Shown piece after piece: positions 55,434-64,000 of a DNA stretch of 64,000 bases. The stretch is from Pararhizobium sp. (GTDB lineage Bacteria; Pseudomonadota; Alphaproteobacteria; Rhizobiales; Rhizobiaceae), in assembly GCA_030655075.1 (NCBI GenBank), contig JAURWE010000061.1, forward strand, positions 138,194 to 202,193. Direction: 5' to 3'. How positions within the stretch are numbered: the stretch's first letter is position 1; every line of letters begins with the position of its first letter. The translations under genes and the position numbers were made by a program. The notes beneath the pieces are model-generated. The model had not been told where the DNA came from, did no database searches, and saw only the letters and a program-made list of their open reading frames with translations.

Positions 55434-56435
55434 TCAAGACGCGTTCCAGGCCGGTAACAGATCGTTTTTCGCAGCGCTTGCGTCGTGAATGCCCCGTGCG
55501 ATCGCTCTGGCCATGGTCGAGGCAGCTGCGGCGCCGAGATCGATGAAGTCGGCGAGCTCCAGCGTTCTGCCGCTGGCGCCCGTCGACAATGCAAAAACAA
55601 GGTCGCCGTCGAGCGGCGTATGCGACGGCCAGAGGGCGCGTGAAAAGCCGTCATGGGCGGCGATTGCCAGCCGCTTGGTCTCGGCCTTGGTCAAAACGGC
55701 ATCGGTGGCAATGACGGCGATGGTGGTGTTGGCGCTGGCAGACTGGCGGTCGCGAAACTTGATGCGAAGGTCGCGCGCGTCCGCAGGAAAGGGCGAGGGC
55801 AGGCCGAGCCCGCCAAATTCACCATGTTCCTCGAAAGGCGCCGCCCAGAAGTGTTTCGTGTCGCCGATGGTAGCTGAGCCGAGCGCATTGACGGCCACGA
55901 GCGCGCCGACGGTGGTGCCATTCGGCAGCAGCATGGAGGCGGAGCCCAGCCCGCCCTTGAAGGTGGCGGTGAGCGCGCCGGTACCGGCACCGGCTGTTCC
56001 CAGAGCAAAATCGAGTGACGCAGCCTGTACGGCCTCATAGCCGAGATCGCGATAGGGTGGGTAACGCCCCCAGTCCTTGTCGCCGCCATTGATGAGATCG
56101 AACAGGATGGCGGCCGGGACGATCGGTATGCGCAGCGGCCCGACGGCAAAGCCCCTGTTCATCTCACGCAAAGCTGCCTGCACGCCCGACGCCGCATCGA
56201 GCCCGAAGGCCGAGCCGCCCGAGAGCACCAGCGCATCGACCGTCTGCACCGTGTTGTGCGGCTCGAGAAGATCGGTCTCGCGCGTGCCGGGCGCGCCGCC
56301 GAGAACCTGCACGGCGGCTATGGCGGGCGGATCGCAGAGAACGACGGTGACGCCGGATTTCAGGTCCGCATCGTCAGCATTGCCGACCGAAAGGCCGCCG
56401 ACGTCGGTGATGAGATTGCGGGGACCGGTCGCCAT
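55434..56435 (-). CDS. P1-family (S58) peptidase, DmpA-like
   Basis: 333 residues. The start gives MATGPRNLITDVGGLSVGNA, the family N-terminus. VLSGGSAFGLDAA and the self-cleavage block LPNGTTVGALVAVNALG, whose Thr would become the new N-terminal nucleophile, are present. Members are aminopeptidase/esterases that cut themselves to mature. It is one base from the upstream gene stop, so both are probably co-transcribed. Confidence 0.9.
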   Translation of the reverse strand: MATGPRNLITDVGGLSVGNADDADLKSGVTVVLCDPPAIAAVQVLGGAPGTRETDLLEPHNTVQTVDALVLSGGSAFGLDAASGVQAALREMNRGFAVGPLRIPIVPAAILFDLINGGDKDWGRYPPYRDLGYEAVQAASLDFALGTAGAGTGALTATFKGGLGSASMLLPNGTTVGALVAVNALGSATIGDTKHFWAAPFEEHGEFGGLGLPSPFPADARDLRIKFRDRQSASANTTIAVIATDAVLTKAETKRLAIAAHDGFSRALWPSHTPLDGDLVFALSTGASGRTLELADFIDLGAAAASTMARAIARGIHDASAAKNDLLPAWNAS

Positions 56436-56436
56436 C

Positions 56437-57525
56437 CTACTGCGTCTCGTCCAATGCCTTGACCGGCACAAATCGGCTGCCCTGCCATTGCATCAGCTGG
56501 TAGGGATTGTCGCTGCGCTCGTGGCCTGCAGTAAAGCCGATCGAGCCGAGCACGGTGGAGAAGGGGCCGTTGAGCAGAGACGCCGCCAAAGGCTGGTCGC
56601 TTTCGCCGGAAAGTTCGTGCGCCTGTTCGAGCAGGCTGACCGCGGCAAAGGCGGGCAGAACATAGCCTTCCGGCTCGATTTTCGCCTGGCGCAGCGCGTC
56701 TGCAACGGCCTTGCCGTCCGGAGTTGTGGCGGGGTCCATCAGCGTCACGGCGAGCACGCCGTCTGGCAGCGGCACCGGCTGGTTGGCGGCGGTCAGCGCG
56801 TCACCGCCCATGATGGTGAGCGCCAGCTTTTCCGACTTGGCGTCACGGGCGATGATGGCGGTGTCGTTGCGGTCGCCGCTGATGAACACGTGGGTCGCAC
56901 CGGTCTTGGCGAGCCGGCGCACCAGAGCCACCTGCTGTTCCTGCGTCGGCCGGTAGGTGTCGGTGAAGACCGGCTTCATGCCGATCTCCTCCAGCGCCGT
57001 GCGCACGGTTTCCACCAGTTCGCGGCTGTAGATCGTTCCGTCCTCGATCAGCGCAAAGGACTTGTCCTTCCAGCGCGACGTGATCTCGGTGACGATCTTT
57101 TTCGCTTCGGCATCACCGGTCGGCGCAAGCCGAAACAGCGGCCATTTGTTCTTGACCGCATCTTCCATCAAGATGCCGGAGCGCACGCTGACGGTGATCG
57201 CCGGAATTTGTGCCTCCGTCAGCAGCGGCAGCGTTGCTTCCAGGCTCTCCGAGCAGAGAAAGCCGATGGCCGCATCGACGCCGGCGCTGATCAGCGCCTT
57301 TGCGGTTTCGCCGCCTGCATCCGGCTCGCAGCTTTCGGCGATCGGGACGATCTCGGTACCGCTGTCTTTTGCCGCAAATGTGGCGCCGTCGCGAATCTGC
57401 TTGCCGAGCAGGGCAAACGAACCGGCATCCGGCGCGACAACGGCTATTTTCATGTCGGCGGCCATCGCCGTGGCGGCCGGCAGAAGGCAGGCGGCAAGCA
57501 GAGCGAGACGGGCAGGACGGATCAT
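56437..57525 (-). CDS. Periplasmic binding protein, branched-chain amino acid (family 6) type
   Basis: 362 residues with a signal peptide (MIRPARLALLAACLLPAATA). The mature part resembles LivJ-type receptors: IAVVAPDAGSFALLGKQIRDGA, AAIGFLCSES, IPAITVSVRSG and FISGDRNDTAIIARDA. There are no neighbouring permeases or ATPases, so it either uses a distant transporter or serves a signalling role. TGGAAA lies before the ATG at 57525; the longer frame to 57579 is unsupported. Confidence 0.88.
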   Translation of the reverse strand: MIRPARLALLAACLLPAATAMAADMKIAVVAPDAGSFALLGKQIRDGATFAAKDSGTEIVPIAESCEPDAGGETAKALISAGVDAAIGFLCSESLEATLPLLTEAQIPAITVSVRSGILMEDAVKNKWPLFRLAPTGDAEAKKIVTEITSRWKDKSFALIEDGTIYSRELVETVRTALEEIGMKPVFTDTYRPTQEQQVALVRRLAKTGATHVFISGDRNDTAIIARDAKSEKLALTIMGGDALTAANQPVPLPDGVLAVTLMDPATTPDGKAVADALRQAKIEPEGYVLPAFAAVSLLEQAHELSGESDQPLAASLLNGPFSTVLGSIGFTAGHERSDNPYQLMQWQGSRFVPVKALDETQ

Positions 57526-57697
57526 GATCGTTTCCAGTTGAAGCTGCATCGGTTTTAGAGCGGCTGGCCCATGCGTCAAAGGGAAACATTCCCCTTGGCA
57601 TGGAAAAAGTCGGAAACGCGCCAGAAAACTCCGGGCGCGGGTTTCATAATTCGCGGGAAACCTTATGTATTTCCTGCAACGGAATCCGGAGAAAGCA

Positions 57698-58192
57698 GTG
57701 TTGAACAGGACGCATGTCGATCCTCTCGTCTATCGTGATGCCATGAGCCGCTATGCCGGCCACGTCCAGATCGCGACGACAGCGCACGAGGGTGCGAGCC
57801 GGGGCGTCACCATCACTGCCGCCTGCTCGGTGTCCGATGGTCCGGCGACCCTGCTCGTTTGCCTCAATGCCGAGAACGAGAAGAACAAGATCTTTCTCGA
57901 AAGCGGCTTTTTTGCGCTGAACAGCCTGTCGAATGCCGACCGGGTGCTGGCAGACGCCTTTTCCGGCCGCCCAACGCTCGACAATGACGCGCGGTTTGCG
58001 CTCGGCGAATGGGAAACGCTTGTCAGTGGCGCGCCGATCCTGATGTCGGCCATGGCAGCCTTCGACTGCCGGCTGATCGAGGCCAAGATCGTCGCGACGC
58101 ATATGATCCTGTTCGGCGAGGTGCTCGACGTTCGCATCGGCCAGAACGCGCCACCGTTGCTCTATCTGGACCGGGGCTACCAGTCGCTATAG
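57698..58192 (+). CDS. Flavin reductase-family protein
   Basis: 164 residues from a GTG that follows GGAGAAAG at a proper distance; an ATG at 57665 would add 11 residues. YRDAMSRYAGHVQIATT, GVTITAACSVSDGPATLLVCLN and LYLDRGYQSL are flavin-reductase-like-domain features. It probably reduces FMN with NAD(P)H for a partner monooxygenase not seen here. Confidence 0.87.
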   Translation: MLNRTHVDPLVYRDAMSRYAGHVQIATTAHEGASRGVTITAACSVSDGPATLLVCLNAENEKNKIFLESGFFALNSLSNADRVLADAFSGRPTLDNDARFALGEWETLVSGAPILMSAMAAFDCRLIEAKIVATHMILFGEVLDVRIGQNAPPLLYLDRGYQSL

Positions 58193-58220
58193 GCTGACAC
58201 TCTCGAGAAGAGGAGGATGC

Positions 58221-59150
58221 ATGCCCGACCAGACAGACGGCCATCTGCCTTCATCCATTGAGGACACACTCAGCCTGCTGGAACGCCAGGATTATCTGGC
58301 GGGCCGCTCGCTTGCGACCGTGCTGTTTCTGGCCCTGAAGATGAAACGCCCGCTGCTTCTCGAGGGCGAGGCCGGGGTCGGCAAGACCGAGATCGCCAAG
58401 GTCCTTTCAAAGGCGCTGGGCCGGCCGCTGATCCGGCTGCAGTGCTACGAAGGCCTCGATATCTCCTCGGCTGTCTATGAGTGGAACTATCCCGCGCAGA
58501 TGCTGGAGATCCGGCTGGCCGAGGCCGAGGGCACCTGCGACCGCCAGGCGATCGAAAGCAACATCTTTTCGCAGCGTTATCTCATCCGCCGCCCGGTGCT
58601 GCAGGCGCTGTCGTCCGCCGGCGGCAAGGCGCCGGTGTTCCTGATCGACGAACTCGACCGCACCGACGAGGCTTTCGAGGCCTTTCTGCTCGAGGTACTG
58701 TCCGATTTCCAGGTGACGATCCCCGAACTCGGTACGATCAAGGCCGATGAGCCGCCGATCGTCATCATCACCAGCAACCGCACCCGCGAGGTCCACGATG
58801 CGCTGAAGCGGCGCTGCCTCTACCACTGGGTCGATTATCCCAAAGCTGCCGACGAACTGGAGATCATCCGCCGCAAGGTGCCCGGCTGCAATGCGAACCT
58901 CTCCCGACAGATCGTCGCCTATGTCCAGAAGCTGCGCAGTATGGATCTTTTCAAGAACCCGGGCGTCGCCGAAACCATCGACTGGGCCATGGCGCTGAGC
59001 GCGCTCGACCGGGTGGTGCTCGACCCGGATACGATTTCCGATACGCTGGGCGCACTTCTGAAGTATCAGGACGACATAACCCGCATCGAGGGCGGCGAGG
59101 GGCGGCGGCTGTTCGACGAGGTCAAGTCGCATCTCGCCGCGACAGGCTGA
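58221..59150 (+). CDS. MoxR-family AAA ATPase
   Basis: 309 residues. Walker A LLEGEAGVGKTEIAK near residue 48, Walker B VFLIDELDRTDEAFEAF near residue 137, ITSNRTREVHDALKRRC with sensor and arginine finger. MoxR ATPases act as chaperones for metal-enzyme maturation together with a VWA protein; the next gene is exactly such a protein, four bases on. The CoxD-like class helps carbon-monoxide dehydrogenase maturation, but no cox genes lie here. Confidence 0.92.
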   Translation: MPDQTDGHLPSSIEDTLSLLERQDYLAGRSLATVLFLALKMKRPLLLEGEAGVGKTEIAKVLSKALGRPLIRLQCYEGLDISSAVYEWNYPAQMLEIRLAEAEGTCDRQAIESNIFSQRYLIRRPVLQALSSAGGKAPVFLIDELDRTDEAFEAFLLEVLSDFQVTIPELGTIKADEPPIVIITSNRTREVHDALKRRCLYHWVDYPKAADELEIIRRKVPGCNANLSRQIVAYVQKLRSMDLFKNPGVAETIDWAMALSALDRVVLDPDTISDTLGALLKYQDDITRIEGGEGRRLFDEVKSHLAATG

Positions 59151-59153
59151 ACG

Positions 59154-60422
59154 ATGGAGATGACAAGCGATATCAACGACAGGACCTTGCCGTTTTCGCC
59201 CGAGGCTGGCGGGCGGCTGGCTGACAACATAGTCGTCTTTGCCCGCGCCTTGCGCGCCAGCGGTCTGAAGTTCGGGCCGGGCAGCATCGCCGACGCGCTC
59301 AAAGCCGTCAGCAGCATTCAGATTGGCTCCCGCGATGAATTTTATGCCGCGCTCCGCTGTGTTCTGGTCAAACGGCGTGAGGACCAGCCACTGTTCGATG
59401 CAGCCTTCGCGCTCTTCTGGCGATCCGGCGATCTTGTCGAAGCCGTGAGTGGAATGCGGACTCCCGTTCAACGGCTTGCAGAAACCGGCAAGACTGGTGA
59501 TGCCAGAATACCGGGTTCGGGTGTGTTTTCAGCCGGGCAGGACGGCGTTCGCCGGGACAATGGCGATCCGTTGGCGGGTGCCGATACAGGCCGGAGCGGC
59601 TCCGGCAGCGATGCCCTGCATCACACGGATTTCGCCCGGATGACGGCGGCGGAACTGCTGCTGGCCAAGAAGGCTCTGTCGGAACTGGTTCTGCCCTTCG
59701 ATGACGTGCGCACCCGTCGCTTCCGCCCATCGCACCGGCAAAAGGTCATCGATCCGCGCGCCACGATGAGAGAGGCGATGGGCACCGGCGGCGATCTCAT
59801 CCTGCCGCGTTTCCGCGAGCCGCGCTACGTTCCCCCGCCGCTGGTGATTCTTGCCGATATTTCCGGCTCGATGAGCCAGTACACCCGCATTTTCCTGCAT
59901 TTCCTGCATGTGCTGACCGAAAAGCACCACCGCGTACACACGTTCCTGTTTGGTACACGGCTCACCAACGTCACCCGCCAGATGCGCAGCCGCAGTCCGG
60001 ACACGGTGATGGACGCTTGCGCATCAGCCGTGCTGGACTGGTCGGGCGGCACCCGCATCGGGCAGACCTTGGCTGACTTCAACCGGCTCTGGTCGCGCCG
60101 CGTGCTGGGGCAGGGCGCCGTCGTGCTGTTGATCACCGACGGGCTGGAGCGCGGCGAAACGCAGGTGCTGGAGTGGCAAATGGCCAGGCTGCACCGGTCC
60201 TGCCGGCGGCTGATCTGGCTTAACCCGCTGCTGCGTTTCGACGGTTTTGCCGCCAGGGCGCGTGGCGTTCGTGCCATGCTGCCCCATGTCGACGAGTTTC
60301 GCGCCGTTCACAATCTGGCGGCCATCTCGGATATCGCTGCCGCACTGTCGGGCAAGGTAGCTCGCGATGCCGACCCACGGCGCTATATGGACGAAATCCA
60401 CAGGACAGGAGTGAGGCTTTAA
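59154..60422 (+). CDS. VWA-domain protein (CoxE-like), partner of the MoxR ATPase
   Basis: 422 residues. After a Gly/Ala-rich linker (about 145-165) a von Willebrand A domain begins with VILADISGSMSQYTRIF, an intact DxSxS metal site, and continues with LDWSGGTRIGQTLADF. Length and order match the CoxE group. It may present a client protein to the MoxR ring for metal insertion or remodelling. Confidence 0.9.
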   Translation: MEMTSDINDRTLPFSPEAGGRLADNIVVFARALRASGLKFGPGSIADALKAVSSIQIGSRDEFYAALRCVLVKRREDQPLFDAAFALFWRSGDLVEAVSGMRTPVQRLAETGKTGDARIPGSGVFSAGQDGVRRDNGDPLAGADTGRSGSGSDALHHTDFARMTAAELLLAKKALSELVLPFDDVRTRRFRPSHRQKVIDPRATMREAMGTGGDLILPRFREPRYVPPPLVILADISGSMSQYTRIFLHFLHVLTEKHHRVHTFLFGTRLTNVTRQMRSRSPDTVMDACASAVLDWSGGTRIGQTLADFNRLWSRRVLGQGAVVLLITDGLERGETQVLEWQMARLHRSCRRLIWLNPLLRFDGFAARARGVRAMLPHVDEFRAVHNLAAISDIAAALSGKVARDADPRRYMDEIHRTGVRL

Positions 60423-60424
60423 TC

Positions 60425-60742
60425 ATGGACCGGGATGCAATCGAGGAAATGTTTCAGGGGCTGGGTCCTGTCACCATCAAGCGCATGTTCGGCGGCAAGG
60501 GCATCTATTTCGAGGGCCGCATCCTGGCGCTGGAATTTCAGGGCGACATCCTCCTGAAGGCCGATGCGATTTCGGCGCCGGAATTCGAGGAGGCCGGTAG
60601 CCGGCAATGGACCTATGACGGCAAGGGCAAGACCGTCAAAATGCCCTATTGGTCGATCCCCGACGAAGCCTTCGACGATCCGGAGGAGATGGCCAAATGG
60701 GTACGGCTTGCCAACGGCGCGGCGCGCCGGGCGAAAGAATAG
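60425..60742 (+). CDS. TfoX N-terminal domain protein
   Basis: 105 residues with VTIKRMFGGKGIYFEGRILAL and WSIPDEAFDDPEEMAKWVRL, matching TfoX_N. Here it stands alone without the C-terminal TfoX domain, as is common in alphaproteobacteria. It is two bases after the VWA gene, so it is in the same operon, but a link to metal-enzyme maturation is not established. Confidence 0.88.
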   Translation: MDRDAIEEMFQGLGPVTIKRMFGGKGIYFEGRILALEFQGDILLKADAISAPEFEEAGSRQWTYDGKGKTVKMPYWSIPDEAFDDPEEMAKWVRLANGAARRAKE

Positions 60743-60752
60743 TTCAGCCTAA

Positions 60753-61166
60753 CTATTTCAAACGCAGCGCGGCAATGGCATCGACGGAAAAGAGGGAGAG
60801 CGGCTGCGGCGGGCTGTCGAGATCGAACCAGCCGAAATCCGACAGCGTGTCCGGCTCCGTCAGTTGCGGCTCGCCGGAAAAATCTTGGGTGACATACATC
60901 AGCGAGACCCAGTGCTGCCGGTCCGCTTCGATGCGCTGTTCGCTGATGCAGAGAAAATCCACCTGACCGATAACAAGACCGGTTTCTTCCTCGGCCTCGC
61001 GGCGGGCGGCATCTTCCGCCCGCTCCATATGATCGACCTTGCCGCCGACGATGTTCCAGTGACCTGCCTCGGGAGCCTTCATCCGCCGATAGAGCAGAAT
61101 CTTGCCGTCCCTGAGGATGGCGAGGCCGCAGCCGACCCCTGGAAAATCCGTTCCCGGAAGGGACAT
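60753..61166 (-). CDS. Nudix hydrolase
   Basis: 137 residues with a complete Nudix box (Gly at the start of GKVDHMERAED, then REAEEETGL), giving the four Glu for metal binding. It resembles the MutT/ADP-ribose subgroup and probably hydrolyses a nucleoside diphosphate derivative. It is convergent with the TfoX gene. Confidence 0.92.
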   Translation of the reverse strand: MSLPGTDFPGVGCGLAILRDGKILLYRRMKAPEAGHWNIVGGKVDHMERAEDAARREAEEETGLVIGQVDFLCISEQRIEADRQHWVSLMYVTQDFSGEPQLTEPDTLSDFGWFDLDSPPQPLSLFSVDAIAALRLK

Positions 61167-61178
61167 CGGGGTGTCGGC

Positions 61179-62726
61179 TCAGGCCTTGCCGGCGATCAGC
61201 ATGAAGGCCGGGATTTCGTCGCCGAAACCAACCGGTGTCGGGCCATCATCGTGGTCGCGCCGATAACGGTTGCGGTTGCGATTGTCATCATTGGCCGGAT
61301 AGGGCTGCGGCGCCTGCCGATGGTTGCGGGCTTCCGGCGGCTTGGCGTCGATTTTCTGTTCCTGACGGACCGGGCGTTCTGATTTCACCGCTTCTGCCTT
61401 TGCTTCAACAACCACTTCGGGGATGGCGACAACGTCACTGGTTTTGATGTCGGATTTATGACTTGGGGCACTGTCACGGCGCGAACGGTCGCGACCGCCC
61501 CTGTCGTCGCTTCTCTTGTCCTTGTCGCGCCCACGGCCACGGCTGCCTTCGCGTTCGGATTTGCCGCTCTCATGGCTTTCCATCGGAGCGGGCAGGGCGG
61601 ACAGGTCGCCGTTCAGCCATTCGACCTTCTTGTCGATCAGCTTCTCGATGGCATCGGCAAACTTCTGGTCGCGCTTGGTGACCAGCGTGAAGGCGGCACC
61701 GGAGCGACCGGCGCGGCCCGTGCGTCCGATGCGGTGGACATAGTCTTCCGCATGGATCGGCACGTCGAAATTGAAGACATGGCTGACATCGGGAATATCG
61801 AGACCGCGGGCTGCGACGTCGGAGGCCACCAGCAGCGTGATGGCATTGTCCTTGAAGCCCTGCAGCATCTTGGTGCGCGAGCTCTGGTCCATGTCGCCAT
61901 GCAGAGCGCCGACCGAGAAGCCGTGGCGCGACAGCGAGCGGAACAGTTCGGCCACATCGAGCTTGCGGTTGCAGAAGATGATGGCGTTCTTCAGGTCGTC
62001 CTGCTGATTGATGAGATCGCGCAGCGTGGCGCGCTTCTCGTAATCCTTGGCATGGGCTGCGACAAAACGCTGCGTCACGGTGGTGGCTGTCGAAGACCGG
62101 GTCGAAACTTCGACTCGCTCCGGGTTCTGCAGGAAGCGGTCGGCGAGCTTCTGGATTTCCGGCGGCATGGTGGCCGAGAAGAACAGGGTCTGGCGCGTGA
62201 ACGGGATGAGCTTGGCGATACGCTCGATATCCGGGATGAAACCCATGTCGAGCATGCGGTCGGCTTCGTCGATGACGAGGATCTCGACACCGGTCATCAG
62301 GAGCTTGCCGCGTTCGCAATGGTCGAGCAGGCGGCCGGGGGTGCAGATCAGCACGTCGGCACCACGCTCCAGCTTGCGGTCCTGTTCGTCGAACGAAACG
62401 CCGCCGATCAGAAGGGCAATGTTGAGCTTGTGGTTCTTGCCGTATTTCTCAAAGTTTTCAGCAACCTGCGCTGCCAGTTCGCGCGTCGGCTCGAGGATGA
62501 GCGTGCGCGGCATACGGGCGCGGGCCCGGCCGTTCTCCAGCAGGGTCAGCATCGGCAGGGTGAACGCCGCTGTCTTGCCCGTGCCGGTCTGGGCGATGCC
62601 GAGCACGTCGCGCCGGGCCAGGACGTGGGGGATGGCCTGGGCCTGGATGGGCGTCGGCTCCGTGTACCCGGCCGCCGTGACGGCCTGCAGGACCTTGTCG
62701 CTCAATCCGAGGTCGGCAAAAGACAT
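61179..62726 (-). CDS. RhlE-type DEAD-box RNA helicase (5' end possibly chimeric)
   Basis: 515 residues. Q motif GYTEPTPIQAQAIP, motif I AQTGTGKTAAF, II VIDEADRML, III FSATMPPEI, V VASDVAARGLDIPDV and VI HRIGRTGRAG are all present. The C-terminal ~140 residues are Arg/Asp/Gly-rich and disordered. The gene opens right at the compositional boundary: the first 50-70 residues are close to the Methylobacterium-type version of the family and the rest close to the rhizobial one, so the 5' end may come from another genome. Confidence 0.9.
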   Translation of the reverse strand: MSFADLGLSDKVLQAVTAAGYTEPTPIQAQAIPHVLARRDVLGIAQTGTGKTAAFTLPMLTLLENGRARARMPRTLILEPTRELAAQVAENFEKYGKNHKLNIALLIGGVSFDEQDRKLERGADVLICTPGRLLDHCERGKLLMTGVEILVIDEADRMLDMGFIPDIERIAKLIPFTRQTLFFSATMPPEIQKLADRFLQNPERVEVSTRSSTATTVTQRFVAAHAKDYEKRATLRDLINQQDDLKNAIIFCNRKLDVAELFRSLSRHGFSVGALHGDMDQSSRTKMLQGFKDNAITLLVASDVAARGLDIPDVSHVFNFDVPIHAEDYVHRIGRTGRAGRSGAAFTLVTKRDQKFADAIEKLIDKKVEWLNGDLSALPAPMESHESGKSEREGSRGRGRDKDKRSDDRGGRDRSRRDSAPSHKSDIKTSDVVAIPEVVVEAKAEAVKSERPVRQEQKIDAKPPEARNHRQAPQPYPANDDNRNRNRYRRDHDDGPTPVGFGDEIPAFMLIAGKA

Positions 62727-62987
62727 ATTCTATGAGAACCGTTGCGCGCGGGAATGGACCAACCGGCGCGGAGTGCATCGACACGGCGACGGCTTCAAGG
62801 GGCGGTTTCGACACACGACCCGCCGCGCACACGCGTTGCGGGGACACTTAGAGCCCCGGGCCGGCTTGTCAATCGAGCGGGGCGCGGCGGGTGGATTTAT
62901 CCCGCCGCCGCGGATCGTATCCGCCGCACTGCAGGCCTTCGCGACGCGGGACCACCGCTTCGGCGGCCTCCCCGCCTGAACCCGATC

Positions 62988-63302
62988 TCAGCGCCTGAGG
63001 CCGGAGGCCGTGCACGGGTCGAGGGTGGTGCGGGCGGCGGCCGGGCCGATGGAGCCCGTGGTCTCGGGATCGACCAGGACCGCACGGGCCTCGCGCTGGC
63101 GCAGGGCCCCGCCCTCGACGGCACGGGAGAGATACTGCGTCGCCCCGAGGGCGCCGAGGCCGAGGGCGAGGCACAGCTTGATCGTCCAGGGCAGCAGGGT
63201 GCCGGGCCGCCGGGGTTCGGGGTCCGCCCGCTCCCGGGCCGGAGCCTCGCCTCGGGGCGTCTCGATGAAGCGGTCGGGAGGCAGCATGGCGGGGACGATC
63301 AT
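62988..63302 (-). CDS. Small single-span membrane protein, Methylobacterium-like
   Basis: 104 residues. One predicted membrane helix (LPWTIKLCLALGLGALGATQY) follows a charged, Pro/Arg-rich N-terminus, and the tail has VDPETTGSIGPAA. Codon use is extremely GC-rich, unlike the genes left of 62.7 kb. The start could also be the ATG at 63287. No function is recognised. Confidence 0.6.
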   Translation of the reverse strand: MIVPAMLPPDRFIETPRGEAPARERADPEPRRPGTLLPWTIKLCLALGLGALGATQYLSRAVEGGALRQREARAVLVDPETTGSIGPAAARTTLDPCTASGLRR

Positions 63303-63754
63303 CGGTGCGGTGGCCCGGTCGGGCCGGTCGGCGTCGATCCTCCCCGATCACGGTTAAGAGAGCTTCACGCGGCGCCCGATCACCGTTGCTTCCCCCGAGA
63401 CGACGGCGGGAGCGCCTCCGTCGGGGCCGTGCCGGGCCGCGGGGGGGCGGCATTAAAACGTCAGGTGGACGCCCGGTTCCGGCAAAATCGTACCCAACTC
63501 AGGGGGCGGCGGGAAGGATCCGCAGAGACCGCGATGCCTTCGGCCCCGAGATGCGGCGGCACTATCCTTATGGAACTGTGAATGTGCGCCACGGCACCGA
63601 CGGCTCGAAGGTGAGGTGACCTGCGGCTAACCTTTACCCTTCATTGAGATGTGCTGGGCTATCCGATGCTCATGTTGCAGGAAAGCGACAGACCTCGCGG
63701 CGTCCAGGGACTACAAGCGCGCCGGCTTTCGCCAATCCAGAACCGAGTACCCCG
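63303..63754. other. 452-base gene-free stretch of foreign-looking, GC-rich DNA
   Basis: Between the divergent membrane-protein gene and the porin gene. It is GC-rich with G and C runs (for example CCGCGGGGGGGCGG near 63440) and then relaxes before the porin gene (AACCTTTACCCTTCATTGAG near 63630), which may hold its promoter. I see no convincing gene, tRNA or repeat. Confidence 0.6.
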
Positions 63755-64000
63755 ATGAAAAGACTGCTTCTCGCCACGACCGTCCTCGCCGGCCTGACCG
63801 CCGTCGCCTCGGCCGCCGACCTTCCGCGCCGCGCCGCCCCGCCGGTGTTCGTGCCGGTCCCCGTGTTCACCTGGACGGGCTTCTACGCCGGTTTCAACGC
63901 CGGTTACGGCTTCGACGCCTCCAGCAACAACGCGCCCACCGTCATCGGCGTCAACGGCGCCAGCACCCTGGTCCGTCCGGGCACCACCCAGGCGATCGCC
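63755..64000 (+). CDS. Outer membrane beta-barrel protein, 5' part (runs off right edge)
   Basis: 82 residues are visible. A signal peptide (MKRLLLATTVLAGLTAVASA) is followed by ADLPRRAAPPVFVPVPVF, then FTWTGFYAGFNAGYGFDA, the first barrel strands of the alphaproteobacterial Omp31/OmpW-like outer membrane protein family. The Pro-rich spacer and FTWTGFYAGF opening are typical of Methylobacterium and Bradyrhizobium porin-like proteins. No good ribosome site is visible. Confidence 0.85.
   Translation, partial: MKRLLLATTVLAGLTAVASAADLPRRAAPPVFVPVPVFTWTGFYAGFNAGYGFDASSNNAPTVIGVNGASTLVRPGTTQAIA

Noticed and set aside
62742..63581. 279-residue plus-strand open frame in the GC-rich end
   Set aside because: Arg/Ala/Gly-rich with no family; it covers the opposite strand of a likelier membrane protein gene and gene-free DNA.

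Overview
The window looks like the chromosome of an alphaproteobacterium of the Rhizobiaceae (Rhizobium/Agrobacterium-like). This rests on gene content and family resemblance: the F1 ATPase inhibitor zeta (DUF1476), the small-type PurL with separate PurS and PurQ, DUF2336, DUF2189, DUF2259 and DUF1127 proteins, a CGFS glutaredoxin next to BolA, and a class of large palindromic repeat frequent in rhizobial intergenic DNA. Most of it is housekeeping. No rRNA, tRNA, transposase, prophage or CRISPR array was seen.

Layout: 1-3.7 kb holds the 3' two thirds of thrS, a small periplasmic protein and a secreted caspase-like/Sel1 protein. 3.7-11.6 kb is a self-contained sugar catabolic locus: a LacI-type regulator divergent from a GH29 glycosidase, a nucleotidyltransferase-like protein and a complete carbohydrate ABC transporter, with paired operator-like palindromes between them. 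11.9-21.3 kb is mixed: an acyltransferase, a nitroreductase, a flavin-reductase-like protein, an AT-rich HEPN-like orphan, a CitE-like protein, DUF2336, parE and a secreted hydrolase. 21.4-27.2 kb is a tight five-gene operon (HAD-UbiA fusion, DprE1-like oxidase, ArnE-like half flippase, extended SDR, class III aminotransferase) that I read as making and flipping a polyprenyl-phosphate-linked pentose or aminopentose. 27.3-34.4 kb holds tpiA, secG, pyrG, a repeat cluster, a GH32 fructosidase, a TtcA-like protein and an inositol monophosphatase-like protein. 34.5-37.1 kb has two tandem Bcr/CflA exporters.

37.3-47.1 kb is organised around purine synthesis and Fe-S handling: grxD, a basic histone-like protein, a membrane hydrolase, bolA, purL, a MocR regulator divergent from a DUF1127 protein, an ArsC-like protein, a lipoprotein, then purQ, two tiny coiled-coil proteins, purS and purC, all purC-to-purQ genes in one transcriptional direction. 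47.3-62.7 kb carries the zeta subunit, a PAS-GGDEF-EAL protein, a small hydrolase, DUF2189, purB, an rpe-DUF2259-membrane protein operon, a P1 peptidase, a periplasmic binding protein, a flavin reductase, a MoxR/VWA pair, TfoX-N, Nudix and an RhlE-type helicase.

The last ~1.3-1.5 kb (from within or just upstream of the helicase 5' end to the right edge) has much higher GC and Methylobacterium-like proteins. It is either a foreign insertion or, more likely, an assembly chimera joined inside the conserved helicase gene. Anything that depends on linkage across about 62.45-62.75 kb should be treated with caution.
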